DNA of 64,000 bases from Acheta domesticus (lineage: Eukaryota; Arthropoda; Insecta; Orthoptera; Gryllidae): NCBI GenBank assembly GCA_031308135.1, contig JAHLJT010009419.1, forward strand, positions 186,435,829-186,499,828. Reading direction: 5' to 3'. A model generated the notes under the pieces. That model worked only from the letters and a program-made list of their open reading frames with translations. It was not told the origin of the DNA and did no database searches. Below, piece after piece: positions 21,412 through 32,398 of this stretch. The position numbers and the translations under genes were made by a program. The stretch's first letter is position 1, and each line of letters begins with the position of its first letter.

Positions 21412-24400
21412 GTGAGTATCAACACAAACTAGTTAAGTTTATTTTTATGGGAGCTTGTCAGTAGTGCATTTAAGTTTAATCTTCCATTGTAACTGTTTCA
21501 CTATTTTATTTTATAGCGGAAGTTTAAATAATAAGGTACTTCACAATTAGTAGTCTGCGATTAAAATAAGTATTTTGCTAAATGAAATAGGTGTTTTCGA
21601 AGAAGCTTATTTTAAACTTGCAACGCCGAAAGTTGGTTTAAAAAATAAAATTATGATTTCTATCAGCAAACATATGCACTTCTACAACATGCGTGCCATT
21701 GCAGTTAACACGAATAAGTTTCAAAAAGTAAAAGTGAATTACAAATGAAATACTATTCCTCAAAAAATGGGTCGTCCTTGCGATTTTGTGGATGCTTTTA
21801 AATGTAAAAAAATATTAATATTAAACGAATAATTAGAGAGCTGAGAGGAATGGTTCAATTCGTAATTCAGTTGTGCATGCTTACAAGCTGCCTATAGGAA
21901 TTTTTACTCGTCGCAGGTTTTGGCTTCCGGGAGGGGCCCTTTCTCAGAGTCGCTAGTTATTTTAAAATACAATACACAATGGCTCTCGCAAAGTAATGCT
22001 CGTACTTTCCTGCATCTACTCGCACAGCAGAATTGTATCACAATTTATGGGAAGTTTTCTGAAAATTATCTGAAACTTCGTCTATCAAATAGCGCACGCT
22101 GTGAGTTATATAATGGTATCTTTTAGATTCAAAGACTGTAACAGTGATCTTTGCCACTCGTTTTATCTGTTTGCTTGAGAAATCTCTGCATCTTATCGCG
22201 CCATTGGATATTAAGAGTCGAAATATTAAGTTTCATTTATAGGGTCGCGTACAGATACTTATATCTGGAATTACACAGGGGTTTCATTTCAGTACCTAGT
22301 TTTAATGGATACACTGGGATCGAGTTGTCTCGTTATTTTGCTCGAAAATCATACCAATGTGTGCTGTGCTGAAGTAACACGTGTACCTTCCAGTTCAGAC
22401 ATGCTAGTTACTTCTGCTAATATCGTTTTAGTGAATCTATGTCGACTTTGTTAACTAGCCAATCTAATTAAATTCGAGCTTCCACGTCGGTTGTGAGCCC
22501 GATAAATGCGAATAGAAATGAATTCCAGTTTAATTTTAAAAGTTCCGAAAATTGTACTTGTAGGATTCTGAAATGCGATTGATATCGAGGAGGGGGGATT
22601 CGTTTCGCTTTGCTATTTGACGCCGCCTTTTTCTATCAAGCATTTAAACATTTCAGGGGGTTCCTGAAGTGAAGTAATAGTACATAATTGGAATAGTATT
22701 CACAGGAAATTAAAACTTGGTCAGCGTAAGATTTCAAAAGTTTGCTGGAGAAAAGAATTGGGAACCATAGTACAGAGATTTATCTGAAAGAAAATAAAAA
22801 TCCGCAGAAGTCGTCGGGGGTGATTGTGATTTGCGATAATGAATAATTGAATTCGATGAGTGATGACGCGAGGTAGCAATTATGATAACTTATGTTCGTT
22901 TTTTTAAAGACCGGAGTGCTAAGAGTCCCTGGATACAGAGCAGCGCATTCCATCGATCCCTCCATTTTATATCCAGTTGACAGGAGAATTAGAACTGTAA
23001 GATATTGTGTGCGTTGACAACCATGAATCTGTCCGAAATCAGTATTAATAATCTTAAAGATCTCCATAACGTCACGAATTGTTGCAATTTCTCTTCAGCT
23101 CCTGATTACTGCCTAGCGGGGCTGTCGGGTGAGAGGATATTAAATGGCAGAGGTTGCGCTACTCTCTGTATCGAGGGACTCTACGGAGTACTTGACAAGG
23201 TCGCTCCTAGGAGTGATTGCGAATACTTTCGCCAGGAAACACCAAGGAAGAGAATAGGTGGACGCCACCTTTTCCTTTCCTTGACGTAATCCCCTTCCCC
23301 GTTCTCCTTTCCCTGTTCGAAAGACATTTTCACTCCTAAAGCCTTCTCATGGTGAGGGTCGGCCGAAGTTGCCCTGCGAACACGTGCGAAAACATGGGAA
23401 TTTCGCATTTGGATTGCCAGAGAAAGATTGAATTTGAAAATTATATTTGATGGACACGGTGACAAAGCATATTCTGGTGCAGCTTTTCGTTGTTTTGCGA
23501 ATGTTTCAAACATTCTTTTAAAAGTTCAGTTGAGTAGGCAGTTAGGCTTATTTCCAAAGCGAAGAATCTCCATGAAAAATATATTTTCAAGAAGTATTAG
23601 TAGTCTCATATTTCAACACAGGATTTAACCGTTTTCAGATACCGTTTAATGTATAACGTTTGTGAACAAAATATTTGGAAGCATCGCGGAGAAGAGTTTT
23701 AAGAATATATTATAAGTGAAATAGATTACAAACGGAAATGGAGATACTTCACTTCGGAAATAAACTCATAAATTGGTATCGTACATTTGACGTAAAGAAC
23801 ATGAAATCTCTGTTGAATACTTAAAACGGGTAATACGTTTCATTATAACAGGCATATTTTGTTGAGCGACTGCATTACGTGATTTTACTGTTGTAAAATG
23901 TATCAAGACATTAAGTGTAAATATTGTTTTCGTTGCACCATAATTTACAGCTAACGGTTACCGTATGAATTTCCGCAGTAATGGCACGGAAATGAAAATG
24001 CGTATTAGAATGCGGCGGAGTAGTTTGAGTGATCACAGAGATTCGCTGCAACAGATCTCGTTCATTGCTTCAAAGTTTAGCACTGCCATAATTTGTGTGG
24101 GTGTGGGGGGGAGGGGTCGACGCACGTGAATGTTTGGGGGAGGGGATTCTGGCCCGAAACAACGCGGTTCTGGAATCGCGCTCGTCGACAAATTCACAGC
24201 GTTGCGCGCGTTTCATTTGTTCAGTTAGAGACGCGATTAATTATTTTCGCCGAGATAAGATACTGGCTTTTCGTAACGAATTCTAGATCTTTGTTTCTTA
24301 TTGTTTTGTTTTGTATTAGTCAAATTAAAAAAGAAAACAAAAAACTTCTCGCGGATATAAGATATATGCTATTAGTAACATAATAGATTTTCGATTTTAA

Positions 24401-24680
24401 TATAGTGTGGCTCTCCCGTAAAATGTAAATCTACGTTTTGTCTTCTAACATAAAACCTAGAGGAGTCCTCACTGAATCGGAAAGAGAACCTTTAAGTTTT
24501 TTGATGAATAGAACATCCTTTCTTGTTTGCGTCTCTGTAAAAGATGCTAAAGATTTGCGAGAAAGGCCCGTACATATGCTTGGTACTCGATCCATGAGGC
24601 CACCAATCACGAGCATTCCATTCCTTATTTACCTACAGTGATACGTCCACTAAGAATCGAATTTGCTTTAATCTTCTCTC
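21412..24680. other. First part of the large fus intron
   Basis: AT-rich intron without a supported exon. Composition is CpG-normal, unlike the intron sequence downstream of 31.5 kb. Open frames here are short and unconvincing. Confidence 0.5.
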
Positions 24681-25000
24681 CAGCTGTCGAACTTGCTAAG
24701 GATTATCTTCGGTATGACGGGACTGATCAATCATATCCTGTCCTCTTCTCCCTGCCATAATACTCCTCGCACTCGTGCTCCACCTCTTGCTTTAAGCAAA
24801 ATTTCTACACTGTATTTTCAGCATACGGGAAGCTCATACATCTTACCGCGGCTATTAGAATGTGGAACCAACCAACTGAAGTTCCAATGTCCACTAAACT
24901 CGTAGAAACCGTTGCATTCAGAATGCTGAATGAAAGTGGCCAGAGTATTTGGCAAGGGCGGGGGTTGTCATTTGTAGAAAATTAATCCCCCTGCGTCTGG
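24680..25000 (+). pseudogene. Non-LTR retrotransposon reverse transcriptase C-terminal scrap
   Basis: Around 24826-24930 the + strand reads LTAAIRMWNQPTEVPMST followed by VAFRMLNE, similar to the ...AIRLWNSLP... signature found at the end of the RT region in Jockey/CR1-like non-LTR elements. Flanking frames are interrupted. The assignment rests on one short motif and is tentative. It lies within the fus intron. Confidence 0.4.
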
Positions 25001-25214
25001 GTCCGAGTTGCGTAAGGAGTAGTGGTCCAAAGATTTGCAAATAAATCTACGTTCATGTATGGAAACTCTAATGACCGGATCTGTGGGGGTGTAGCACCCA
25101 GAAATTCATTTCTGTGACCCTTCGTAAAATTACGTGTCGGTTAGCTTTGAGTCTTAATTGTGCAAATAAATGATATAAACTTGTTCTTTCAAATGTGATT
25201 TTACTTTCTCTTGT

Positions 25215-25730
25215 ATGAAAATAGAGAAAGTTATGTAACGCTGGAGGAAAGTGTTTTTTTTTTATTTTATTTTATAGAAAAGGTTGGAGGAAATGTCTGG
25301 AACCGATAAGTGGATTCGTCTTGTTCTATTTGCTGTTAATTACTTTCTCAAAACGACCTGTCAATCCGCCTCTGTGGACAGCAGTAGCGCCTGAACCGTG
25401 CTCAGGAATTTTTTCTAAAATGTAAATTTCTTCATCGATCTGGCCACACTCCAGGCTCTATGAATTTGAAACATTTAACTTTGGCGAGTTCTTGACATGA
25501 CGTCCCTGAGATTTTAGGAATTACTCAAAAATGGCTGCACGTGTATTGCTTGAATAGAACGAAGTACGCGAAATAATGGCATAGGTCTTATTTTGTTAAA
25601 ATACCTGAAATTTCGAAAATTGCCAAAGTTAAATATTTTTGAGACTTGACGTACACATTTAAGACTATAAAAATAAATTTATTTTTAAATCGGTGTAATC
25701 AATATATCTTTAAACAATTCATGTCGTTTC
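25215..25730 (+). repeat. Dispersed repeat family R1, copy 4 (diverged)
   Basis: Starts with AGAGAAAGTTATGTAACGCTG (R1: GGGAAAGTTATGTAATGCTG), then AAGTGGATTCGTC, CAGTAGCGCCTGAACCG, TCGATCTGGCC, ATGGCATAGGTC and TTTCGAAAATTGCCAAAGTT, all in R1 order. It is more diverged than the copies at 20.3, 62.4 and 63.1 kb. Confidence 0.7.
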
Positions 25731-26587
25731 GAAATATTACGTTCCCGCCACACCCAGACATTTTCCCACCTATGAAGAGCAAAGTGCGCTTATACGATAT
25801 AAGGTAGATTTTTATTACCTCCTGTGAACGTTGAAGAATTGCAAATTCGAATCTTCCGCACAACTTTCACTGAAGTGTTTCACGAGATTGCTTAGTAATT
25901 ATTGGAATAAAATTTGTGATCTTGTAATATTACTTACCCGTTACAAATAAAATAGGAAAGAATATGCTGTTGCAGCACTATTATGTCTTGTAAATATGTC
26001 CGTATTGATTTAAAATGTATAGTATTATAGAATAATCCATCTGTTATAATTAGTAGTTTGAATGAAATTCATCCTAATATCAATGTTACTTCTAAGAACT
26101 TTAATTTTAGTGCTGTGTGGGTCTTTCTCAATTTATACCCGATTTGTGTGTGATCAAAGTTGTTAGCGAAGGATGAACTGTTCATTGTTAATGACTCGTA
26201 TTCGAAGTAAACCTATTAAATTCTAGGATATTGTACTCCCATATGTTTGTTACTCCCATATGTTACGATGTCTAAATTTACCCGATCTTTTCGGGAGTTG
26301 TATGTTTTACATTTCGTTCTGCCGTAATTTTTGAAAATGAACACACATTTAAATTGGATTCACTACGAGACACTGCTGTCTAAAGTAGGTAGATCTTCAC
26401 CAGCACACGGAGGTATGCGTAAAATTGCGCCCTTATCGTATTATCGGGAAACTCTCCGATGCCTTCAAATAGCAGAGCTCTCATTTGAGCTTCACTTTCG
26501 TAGGAGACTACTGATTTGAATGCACTTTGTGTTAATTATATTTATTTTAAAAACACAGAGAAATTCAACAGAGTGGGATGCCTCTCT
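25731..26587. other. fus intron sequence, nothing recognised
   Basis: AT-rich with no supported feature. Confidence 0.45.
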
Positions 26588-26595
26588 CCCTAAAT

Positions 26596-26915
26596 AAGGG
26601 CTGTCCAACTTAGAAGGGCTTATGGGCCACGTTCAAATTCTAGTTAAGCCGCGGGTCGCACTGTAATTTAAGATAGTTTTTATCCTAACTACTGAGATGA
26701 TACTGAAACAAATATTTATTAGATACGACTTTAATTCAATATACTTAATGATTTATGTCCATAAAACGAGAAAATTAATATATCATTAAATAAAAATAAG
26801 ATGAATTGTGCAGTTGTATTGTATTTGATGGGTGTAAGAAAATGTTTCAAAGCAGTCGCACAAAAATTTCCGGTGGGCCGCATGCGGCCCGCGTGCCGCC
26901 ATTTGAAAAGCCCTG
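26596..26915. mobile_element. hAT-type MITE, 320 bp, with perfect 8-bp target-site duplication
   Basis: The octamer CCCTAAAT occurs immediately outside both ends (26588-26595 and 26916-26923). The ends AAGGGCTGTCCAACTT and TTTGAAAAGCCCTG are inverted matches (consensus CAGGGCTNTCCAA with the first base mutated at the left end). Sub-terminal GCGGCCCGC/GGGCCGCATGCGGCCC blocks are typical of hAT non-autonomous elements. There is no coding capacity. The perfect duplication suggests a relatively young insertion into the fus intron. Confidence 0.8.
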
Positions 26916-26923
26916 CCCTAAAT

Positions 26924-27715
26924 GGAACTGTTGATTAGAATTTTGCCTAACGTATTGGAAATGTAAACAAAATTCGTTTGCATTACATCCAAAGCAGTAT
27001 TGCAAATATGAATGTAAAGGTAATTTCATTCTAACATTTTTTAAACATTATTTCAAAAATATTAATGGGTACGGGTCCGAATAGAAATTTCGCTCCCCCC
27101 CCATGCGCTCAAAATTAATTAGTTAATTATTTAGTTAATTGTATTGCTGCTTTTTTTTTTTTCAAATGCGGGGTTAAAAGTGATTTTGTGAATTTTTTGT
27201 GATGTCGCTGTTTCACAAAGTTCCCCCATTAGGAAATTTTCGTTTTTGCTGTGATTTTTTGTCTTTTTAATTTCTTTTTCATTATTTAATTCATGATATT
27301 ACATCCTAAATTACTTTGAAATTTTTCCATATTTACGACGGTGCGTATTTTTTTCAGTTACAAGGCAGCAGTAGGAGTGTAGCAAAGGGAGAAAAGAACA
27401 GACACTATGTGCCAAGAATGCAAAGTAACACATTGTATTGATCCTCCATTTCCTTTTTTTAAAATAAATGTAATTATTATTACTTTTTGATTGTTTTATA
27501 ATTAAAGTTATAGAAAAAATCATTTTCTTCTCAGTACTTTAATGTTCCATCCTACCCGTAGGGTTCAATTGGACAGATATGTCCCATTGAACAGTTTCTA
27601 AAAAATACTAAACATAAACAATAATTTTCAGTAATCAATATTGAAATAGAAACTAAAAAGTAACTTAAATACAAAGTTTTGTTTCAAAATTCCGAGAAAA
27701 AAAATTAAATCGGTC
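26924..27715. other. fus intron sequence, nothing recognised
   Basis: AT-rich with C-run and T-run homopolymers near 27097-27165. No exon or element supported. Confidence 0.4.
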
Positions 27716-27719
27716 ACGA

Positions 27720-28290
27720 AAGGGTTACTGGGAGCGCATCGTTCACTGCCACCTGAGCCAGTTGGCGCCCGTGGAGCGCCAGGGCCCAGCGGGCACGCTT
27801 CGGCGGCATGGCTCCGCCGCCGTGGCCGCTGCGCTGGGCCCCGCGGCCGCGATCAGCGCCGGCCGACGCTGTCGCGGCCGGGGCCAGGGGTCGAGCTGAT
27901 ACCCAGTGCGTCAGTTGACTCGGCTCCGTGATAAGCCAGTCGGCGTGGCGCATGGCGTGTAGCGGAGAAGCAGCGCACTTACGTAAGGACGAAAAAGAAA
28001 AGAAAAAAAAAAGAAAAGTAACTCGGTCGACGGATGCCCATCGTAGGGCCAACGGGCGTTGGAAGTGAACAAAGTGTTCTCGTAAGATTTGGAACCGTGT
28101 GCAGTGCATCGCGATAGCGTTTCTGCTTCGGTTGTCCTTCGGAAAAGGGTGGTGCATGGAGACGTTCATTTCGCGTTTCTCTGCGAAGCACGATGATAGT
28201 GAAGTCTGCTCATACGGAATAATTCAGTTTCAGCCGGTCAGCTCTCGGATGACCTATGAGACTTAAATTGAGTTCAGGAAGAAGTGGTGT
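27720..28290. promoter_or_regulatory. GC-rich island, possible internal promoter of fus
   Basis: A sharply bounded GC-rich, CpG-dense block (27720-27970) followed by CpG-containing, UTR-like sequence to about 28290, within the 10.3-kb intron between exons A and B. It contains TCAGTT-type initiator-like words (for example in AATTCAGTTTCAGCC near 28220). No coding exon was recognised. In animals such an island inside a long 5' intron often marks an alternative promoter; this is an inference from composition and position. Confidence 0.35.
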
Positions 28291-28407
28291 ATGTGAGTGT
28301 GCTGTTTCGAAAGTGTCATTACAGATTTACTAAATGTGTTCCTTTTGTATTTTAGACAACTTTCAGAATTTGAAAAATCGTTGTTATACCATTTTGCATT
28401 GGGAAAT

Positions 28408-28538
28408 AGTTTTTGCACCCTCGAACGTGAAGCACTATCGATCTTCTGCGCATGCGCAGATGTACTAACGCGATGCGAAACTGGAACTGCGCAAGAGCAG
28501 AAGATCGATAGTGCTTCACGTTCGAGGGTGCAAAAACT
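28408..28538. repeat. Near-perfect hairpin / small inverted-repeat element, 131 bp
   Basis: The left arm AGTTTTTGCACCCTCGAACG... (from 28408) and the right arm ending ...CGTTCGAGGGTGCAAAAACT (28538) are perfect reverse complements for about 42 bp, through GAAGCACTATCGATCTTCTGC; weaker pairing continues inward around GCGCA. The loop is about 30 nt. Size and perfection suggest a small MITE or a recent inverted duplication. A transcript would fold into a long hairpin. Confidence 0.9.
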
Positions 28539-28689
28539 CCCTTGCAACTTGGTGAACGTTCGTGACTATTGAGACAACATTGAAGTCTCTACCGATTCAG
28601 TTAAAGCACAATACTTGCGAAATTCTTGTACAAATGATGTCAGGAGAGTCTAGTGCACTGCGAGTCGCTGATTCTACTGAGCCACATTG

Positions 28690-28856
28690 CGAACCAAGCT
28701 GGCTCACGGTGTAGAGCTTAGATCACACTGGATCGCTGCGGCGCGGGTCGGAGCGGTGGCTGTGCGGAGGCGCGCGGCCGGGAGGGGGGGTGTCACCTGT
28801 TGCCCATCGGCTAAAGCCCCGCCGCCTTCGGCCTCAGATATCCAAGCAAATACTTT
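28690..28856. other. GC-rich island, left part (interrupted by a MITE)
   Basis: GC-rich, CpG-dense sequence that appears split from the larger island at 29070-29930 by an AT-rich palindromic element. Confidence 0.45.
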
Positions 28857-28861
28857 ATTAT

Positions 28862-29062
28862 TATGCTGCGGATTTTTTCTGTTTGCCGATTTTTATCCTT
28901 CAATTAAAAATGCAGAATTGTAAGTTACTTATTAATTTTGGGGCATTGGTACTATTATATTTTAATACACCTAATGCTTCAAAATGAATAAGTATCCTAA
29001 AATATTGCGTTTTTAATTGAAGGATAAAAACCGGCAAATAGGCAAAAATCCGCATCGTAGTT
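28862..29062. mobile_element. Palindromic AT-rich MITE, about 200 bp
   Basis: Left half: TGCTGCGGATTTTTTCTG, then TTTTTATCCTTCAATTAAAAA. Right half: TTTTTAATTGAAGGATAAAAA, then CAAAAATCCGCATCG. The interior is also mirrored (AATTTTGGGGCATTGGTA and ACACCTAATGCTTCAAAATG), so the whole element is one imperfect palindrome centred near 28960. It is inserted between two GC-rich blocks. The exact termini and duplication are uncertain. Confidence 0.8.
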
Positions 29063-29930
29063 ATTATCGTCGTCCGCCTGCGCGCACGCGCCTCGCCGCC
29101 GCCGCCGCCTCCGCAGCTCTGGTGACGGCTCGCCGCGGCCCCCGGCGCCACACTCGGCCACGCAGCGGCCTATTCGGGAGTTCTCACCCTGGCGACTTGG
29201 TCGGCCTTCCGAATCGCTATCGGCTTCAACTCGCTCTTCCCGTCCTACCGGTCAAAGTGTACATTGTCCCCGTCCATGAGCGCAGCCAGCAGGCGCTCGC
29301 GAGCCGCCCTCGCGAGGGTCACGGGTGCATCTGTCCATCGCGGCGTATCGCTCTCACTGCCCCTCCGCGTGCCCCGGCGCGTCCTCGCACGCTGCGACTC
29401 CCCTCCCTTCCACCCCCCTCCCACCCTCGCCACCCTCGCCACCCTTGTCCACGTGCGTTTGCCTCAGGTGATAATATTGTGCTGACGTACTTTTTTTTTT
29501 CTTTTGCTCCCCATGCCTCCCGGACGACGACAGCAAAGGTAAGGTGTGCGTATATGCATTGGATGCGAGAGCGCTGGGTTCGTATCTCGTCCGTCCGTCC
29601 GCCCGCCCGCCCTACTGCGTGAATTGGGGCGGCGGCGGCGGCGGCGGGCCGGTTGTGCACTGGGATTTCCATTTTGCACTTTCTCCCGACCGGTCCGCGC
29701 GTGTCGTTGAACTCGTGCGAGGTGGCGTAACGCTAGCTTGCTTGCTTGCCTCCTTGCCCGCCCGCCCGGCCCGCTCGTGCTCTTGTGCATGAAGGTCTGC
29801 TCTGCTGCCGGTCGACGTGTTTCCTGTTGCTCGCCGCATTTACAGACGCGGCTGCTAGAGGAAGCGGCCGAACTGCGGAGACGCTAGAGCCTCTCGAAGT
29901 AGTTAAAATAGTCCTGAAATGGGTGACTAA
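29063..29930. promoter_or_regulatory. Large GC-rich CpG island in fus intron (possible promoter)
   Basis: About 860 bp of very GC-rich, CpG-dense sequence with simple runs (GCCGCC, CCGCCCGC, GGCGGC) between AT-rich intron flanks. Open frames on both strands are low-complexity. A donor-like CAAAG|GTAAGG lies at 29534-29545, so a non-coding first exon is conceivable. Position 1.8 kb upstream of the RRM1 exon would fit an alternative fus promoter producing an N-terminally short form. No direct evidence. Confidence 0.4.
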
Positions 29931-30205
29931 TCTCCCCCCCCCGTCCTCCTCCTTCTTCACCCATTGTTTATTTTCTTGCACTTGGGAGTGCTGAATGCCT
30001 GGAGTATCTTGAGCTGAGCACTGCCCGAGAATTGCAGCAAAATGAAAATAATGATTTTTGAGGCCAGCTAACATTTTTATGAAATGTGAAAGGCGTTGGT
30101 GTAAAAGCACAGGTTTATATAGTTTTATAGATAAACGTGAGAACATTAAAATGTATAATTTCGATTTTCGTAGCGTCACGAAACCTCTTTAAGATATTAC
30201 AGCTA

Positions 30206-30206
<1 letters not shown>

Positions 30207-30257
<51 letters not shown>
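30207..30257. repeat. (TTA)17 microsatellite
   Basis: Perfect triplet array inside the fus intron. Confidence 0.95.
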
Positions 30258-30258
<1 letters not shown>

Positions 30259-30360
30259 CTCTAAATCACGACTAAAGATGTTATGTGTCGGCTGAATATA
30301 AAATCTACTCCAGGTTGCAACCAGCTACCTAAGGAGCAGATCTAGGGACTGTCGGTGCCT

Positions 30361-30715
30361 CTACAATACGTAGGCTGTTCCAAATAAAGCTATTTCTTGC
30401 ACTTCCCAGTCTTTTGAATTACCTGGGAGTTTAGCCAAGTTCTTACACAAATTTTGCGGAACAAATCCCAGAGCTCCGATAACTATCGGTACGACGTGTG
30501 CTTTTACGCCCCACATTCGGCTGATCTCGATTTGTAAACTCTTGTATTTAAGACGTTTCTGTGCCTCCTTCGTTACGACGTTTTGATCGCATGGCACTTT
30601 GTCTACAAGTAGACATGCTTTTTTCTTTTCTCCAAATCCCGGATAACTATATCCGGTTTGTTTGCTGCTATCGTGCGATCAGTTTGAATTTGTTGGTCGT
30701 ACAATATTGTGTATT
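30361..30715 (-). pseudogene. Non-LTR retrotransposon endonuclease-like fragment, frameshifted
   Basis: On the - strand the frame reads TDRTIAANKPDIVIRD, then (after a 1-base shift in an A-run near 30620) ACLLVDKVPCDQNV, KEAQKRLKYKSLQIEI and VPIVIGALG, ending near 30361. This order (PDIV, LLVD-x-x-PxD, K-x-Y-x-x-L-x-x-EI) is seen in the C-terminal restriction-like endonuclease region of R2-type non-LTR elements and related open frames. It is a partial copy, antisense to fus, with no RT domain detected nearby. Confidence 0.6.
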
Positions 30716-31755
30716 ATTGACTTACAATTTACTTTTCACTTCATTGCCCTTATCTCAAAAGCAGTAGCGGGTGGTTTGAAAACAAAATTCTTTTCCCTAT
30801 ACGTGAAAGATGAAAATGTTTTGGTGTAACTAAAAATTTCTTAATATTTTATCTTCCTACTCTTCCGCTCTATTACTGGAAGATTAGGTATTTTCCACCC
30901 GAGTCGCGTGAAGCTGTAACATGAAATTTCAATTCTGCTGGGTTTTGATTCTTTCAAGTCGATGAAATTCAGTTCACAATCGGTTTGACAAATTGTATTA
31001 ATGCCCTGGAGAAGCAATCCGAATTCGGTAAGCGGCAAATGCCCTCCGTTCATTCTCCACGACCGAGAGATATCAAATACCCTTTGTAGTTCACCTTTCT
31101 GAAATTCAACAAGAATAACTTTATATTGTGTTAGGTGTAAAGGAAAGAAATTGACAGAATCATCGCTGGTTAATATTGTGAAATGCTAGTGTACTGAAGG
31201 AACTTTCCGATTTTGCATAATTTATTTCATACGTTTTACAAGATCTTGAGATAATTTATTTTTTTAAATTTATTCTTAATTATCGCGATATTTTCGTGCT
31301 GACATTGATTTTTGTTATTTTTGTCACAATTGTTCCACAATAAATTGATCTATGGAATACAACTTTTGTGCCTTAAATATAGAAGAAATAAGCAAATGTT
31401 GATGGGAAGTGAATTCATTATCACATTAAGATCTCAAACTACACCAGCCAGAACAAAAGGGGTAGTACATTTGGAATCGATAGCACTTTTTTTTTTAATT
31501 CATTGAATTGTTTCAGATACCATGAAAAGAAATAACATTTTTAAAAATCAGTGTTGTTATTTAGCTTGCTTGGAGTGTATTAGAATTGAAAAGTTTATTC
31601 TGTGGTTATTTAAAAGTTTTTTTTTTCTTTGTGAACTGCAAATTTTCATATCTTTTTATTCAACATTTTGTGATAACAGGATGGTAATATTCATCTTGTA
31701 CAAAATTGATGACTACTATTTTTAAAAGGACTAACAAATACTTTCATATTTCCAG
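30716..31755. other. Last part of fus intron A-B
   Basis: AT-rich intron. CpG dinucleotides become rare from about 31.5 kb onward. No exon besides the flanking ones was supported. Confidence 0.5.
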
Positions 31756-31866
31756 CTCAAAAAATGAAGAAGTAGATAACAACTGTGTTGTCAGAGCTCG
31801 AGGTTTGCCGTGGCAGTCCTCTGATCAAGATATAGCCAAATTTTTTCGGGGATTGAATGTGGCGAA
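31756..31866 (+). CDS. fus: fusilli/ESRP, exon B (RRM1 first half)
   Basis: 111 nt after acceptor CATATTTCCAG, ending at donor GCGAA|GTAAGA. It encodes [20 protein letters not shown] and then [18 protein letters not shown] is the RNP2-containing first strand of RRM1, and the sequence is nearly identical to human ESRP1 here. ESRP/Fusilli proteins bind GU-rich pre-mRNA elements in the nucleus and control alternative splicing, notably epithelial programmes in vertebrates. Phases match exon A (2+1) and exon C (2+1). Confidence 0.97.
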
Positions 31867-31939
31867 GTAAGAATTTCTTGAATTGATTTATTTTTATGGC
31901 TTCTTCATGTAATTATTAACTAATAAATTTGTTTTACAG

Positions 31940-32115
31940 AGGTGGTGTTGCTCTTTGTCTAAGTCCTCAAGGCCGACGTAACGGTGAAGCTTTAGTGAGA
32001 TTTGTTAATCAAGAACATAGAGACATGGCTCTCAAAAGGCATAAGCACCACATTGGGAATCGCTACATTGAGGTGTACAAAGCTAATGGTGAAGATTTTG
32101 TGAATGTTGCTGGAG
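31940..32115 (+). CDS. fus: fusilli/ESRP, exon C (RRM1 second half)
   Basis: 176 nt separated from exon B by a 73-bp intron; acceptor GTTTTACAG, donor GGAG|GTGAGA. Encodes [20 protein letters not shown] followed by the [15 protein letters not shown] motif that closes RRM1 in this family. [10 protein letters not shown] is the RNP1-equivalent strand. The last base starts a Gly codon completed by exon D. Confidence 0.97.
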
Positions 32116-32195
32116 GTGAGAAATAAGTTTTTGAGCTCTGAAAATATGTTACTTACAGATTTTATTCATTATAATCATATATTCCATTATTCCAG

Positions 32196-32290
32196 GTAGC
32201 AATAATGAAGCTCAAGCATTCCTTTCTCGAGGTGGCCAGGTGATAGTGCGAATGAGAGGTCTTCCATATGATTGCTCAGCCAAACAAGTG
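32196..32290 (+). CDS. fus: fusilli/ESRP, exon D (RRM1-RRM2 linker and RRM2 start)
   Basis: 95 nt after an 80-bp intron; acceptor TTATTCCAG, donor CAAGTG|GTAAAG. Encodes [20 protein letters not shown] and then [10 protein letters not shown]: the short linker and RNP2 strand of RRM2 ([10 protein letters not shown]). Comparable to the human segment with [10 protein letters not shown]. Ends on a codon boundary. Confidence 0.97.
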
Positions 32291-32398
32291 GTAAAGAATT
32301 TTTTTTGCTAATAGACTTGTAACGAGAAACAAACATTTGTTTGTAAATACTAAGTTTCAAATTTCAGAAACTTAAATTGTATGTATTTTTGTGTTTAG

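Noticed and set aside
27530..27720. Possible piggyBac-like ends (TTAA and CCCTTTCGTG words)
   Set aside because: The two supposed ends are not inverted copies of each other and TTAA is common in this AT-rich DNA.
29017..29622. 201-codon + strand frame in the large GC island
   Set aside because: Pro/Arg/Ala-rich, no domain, starts inside a MITE arm; better explained by GC content.
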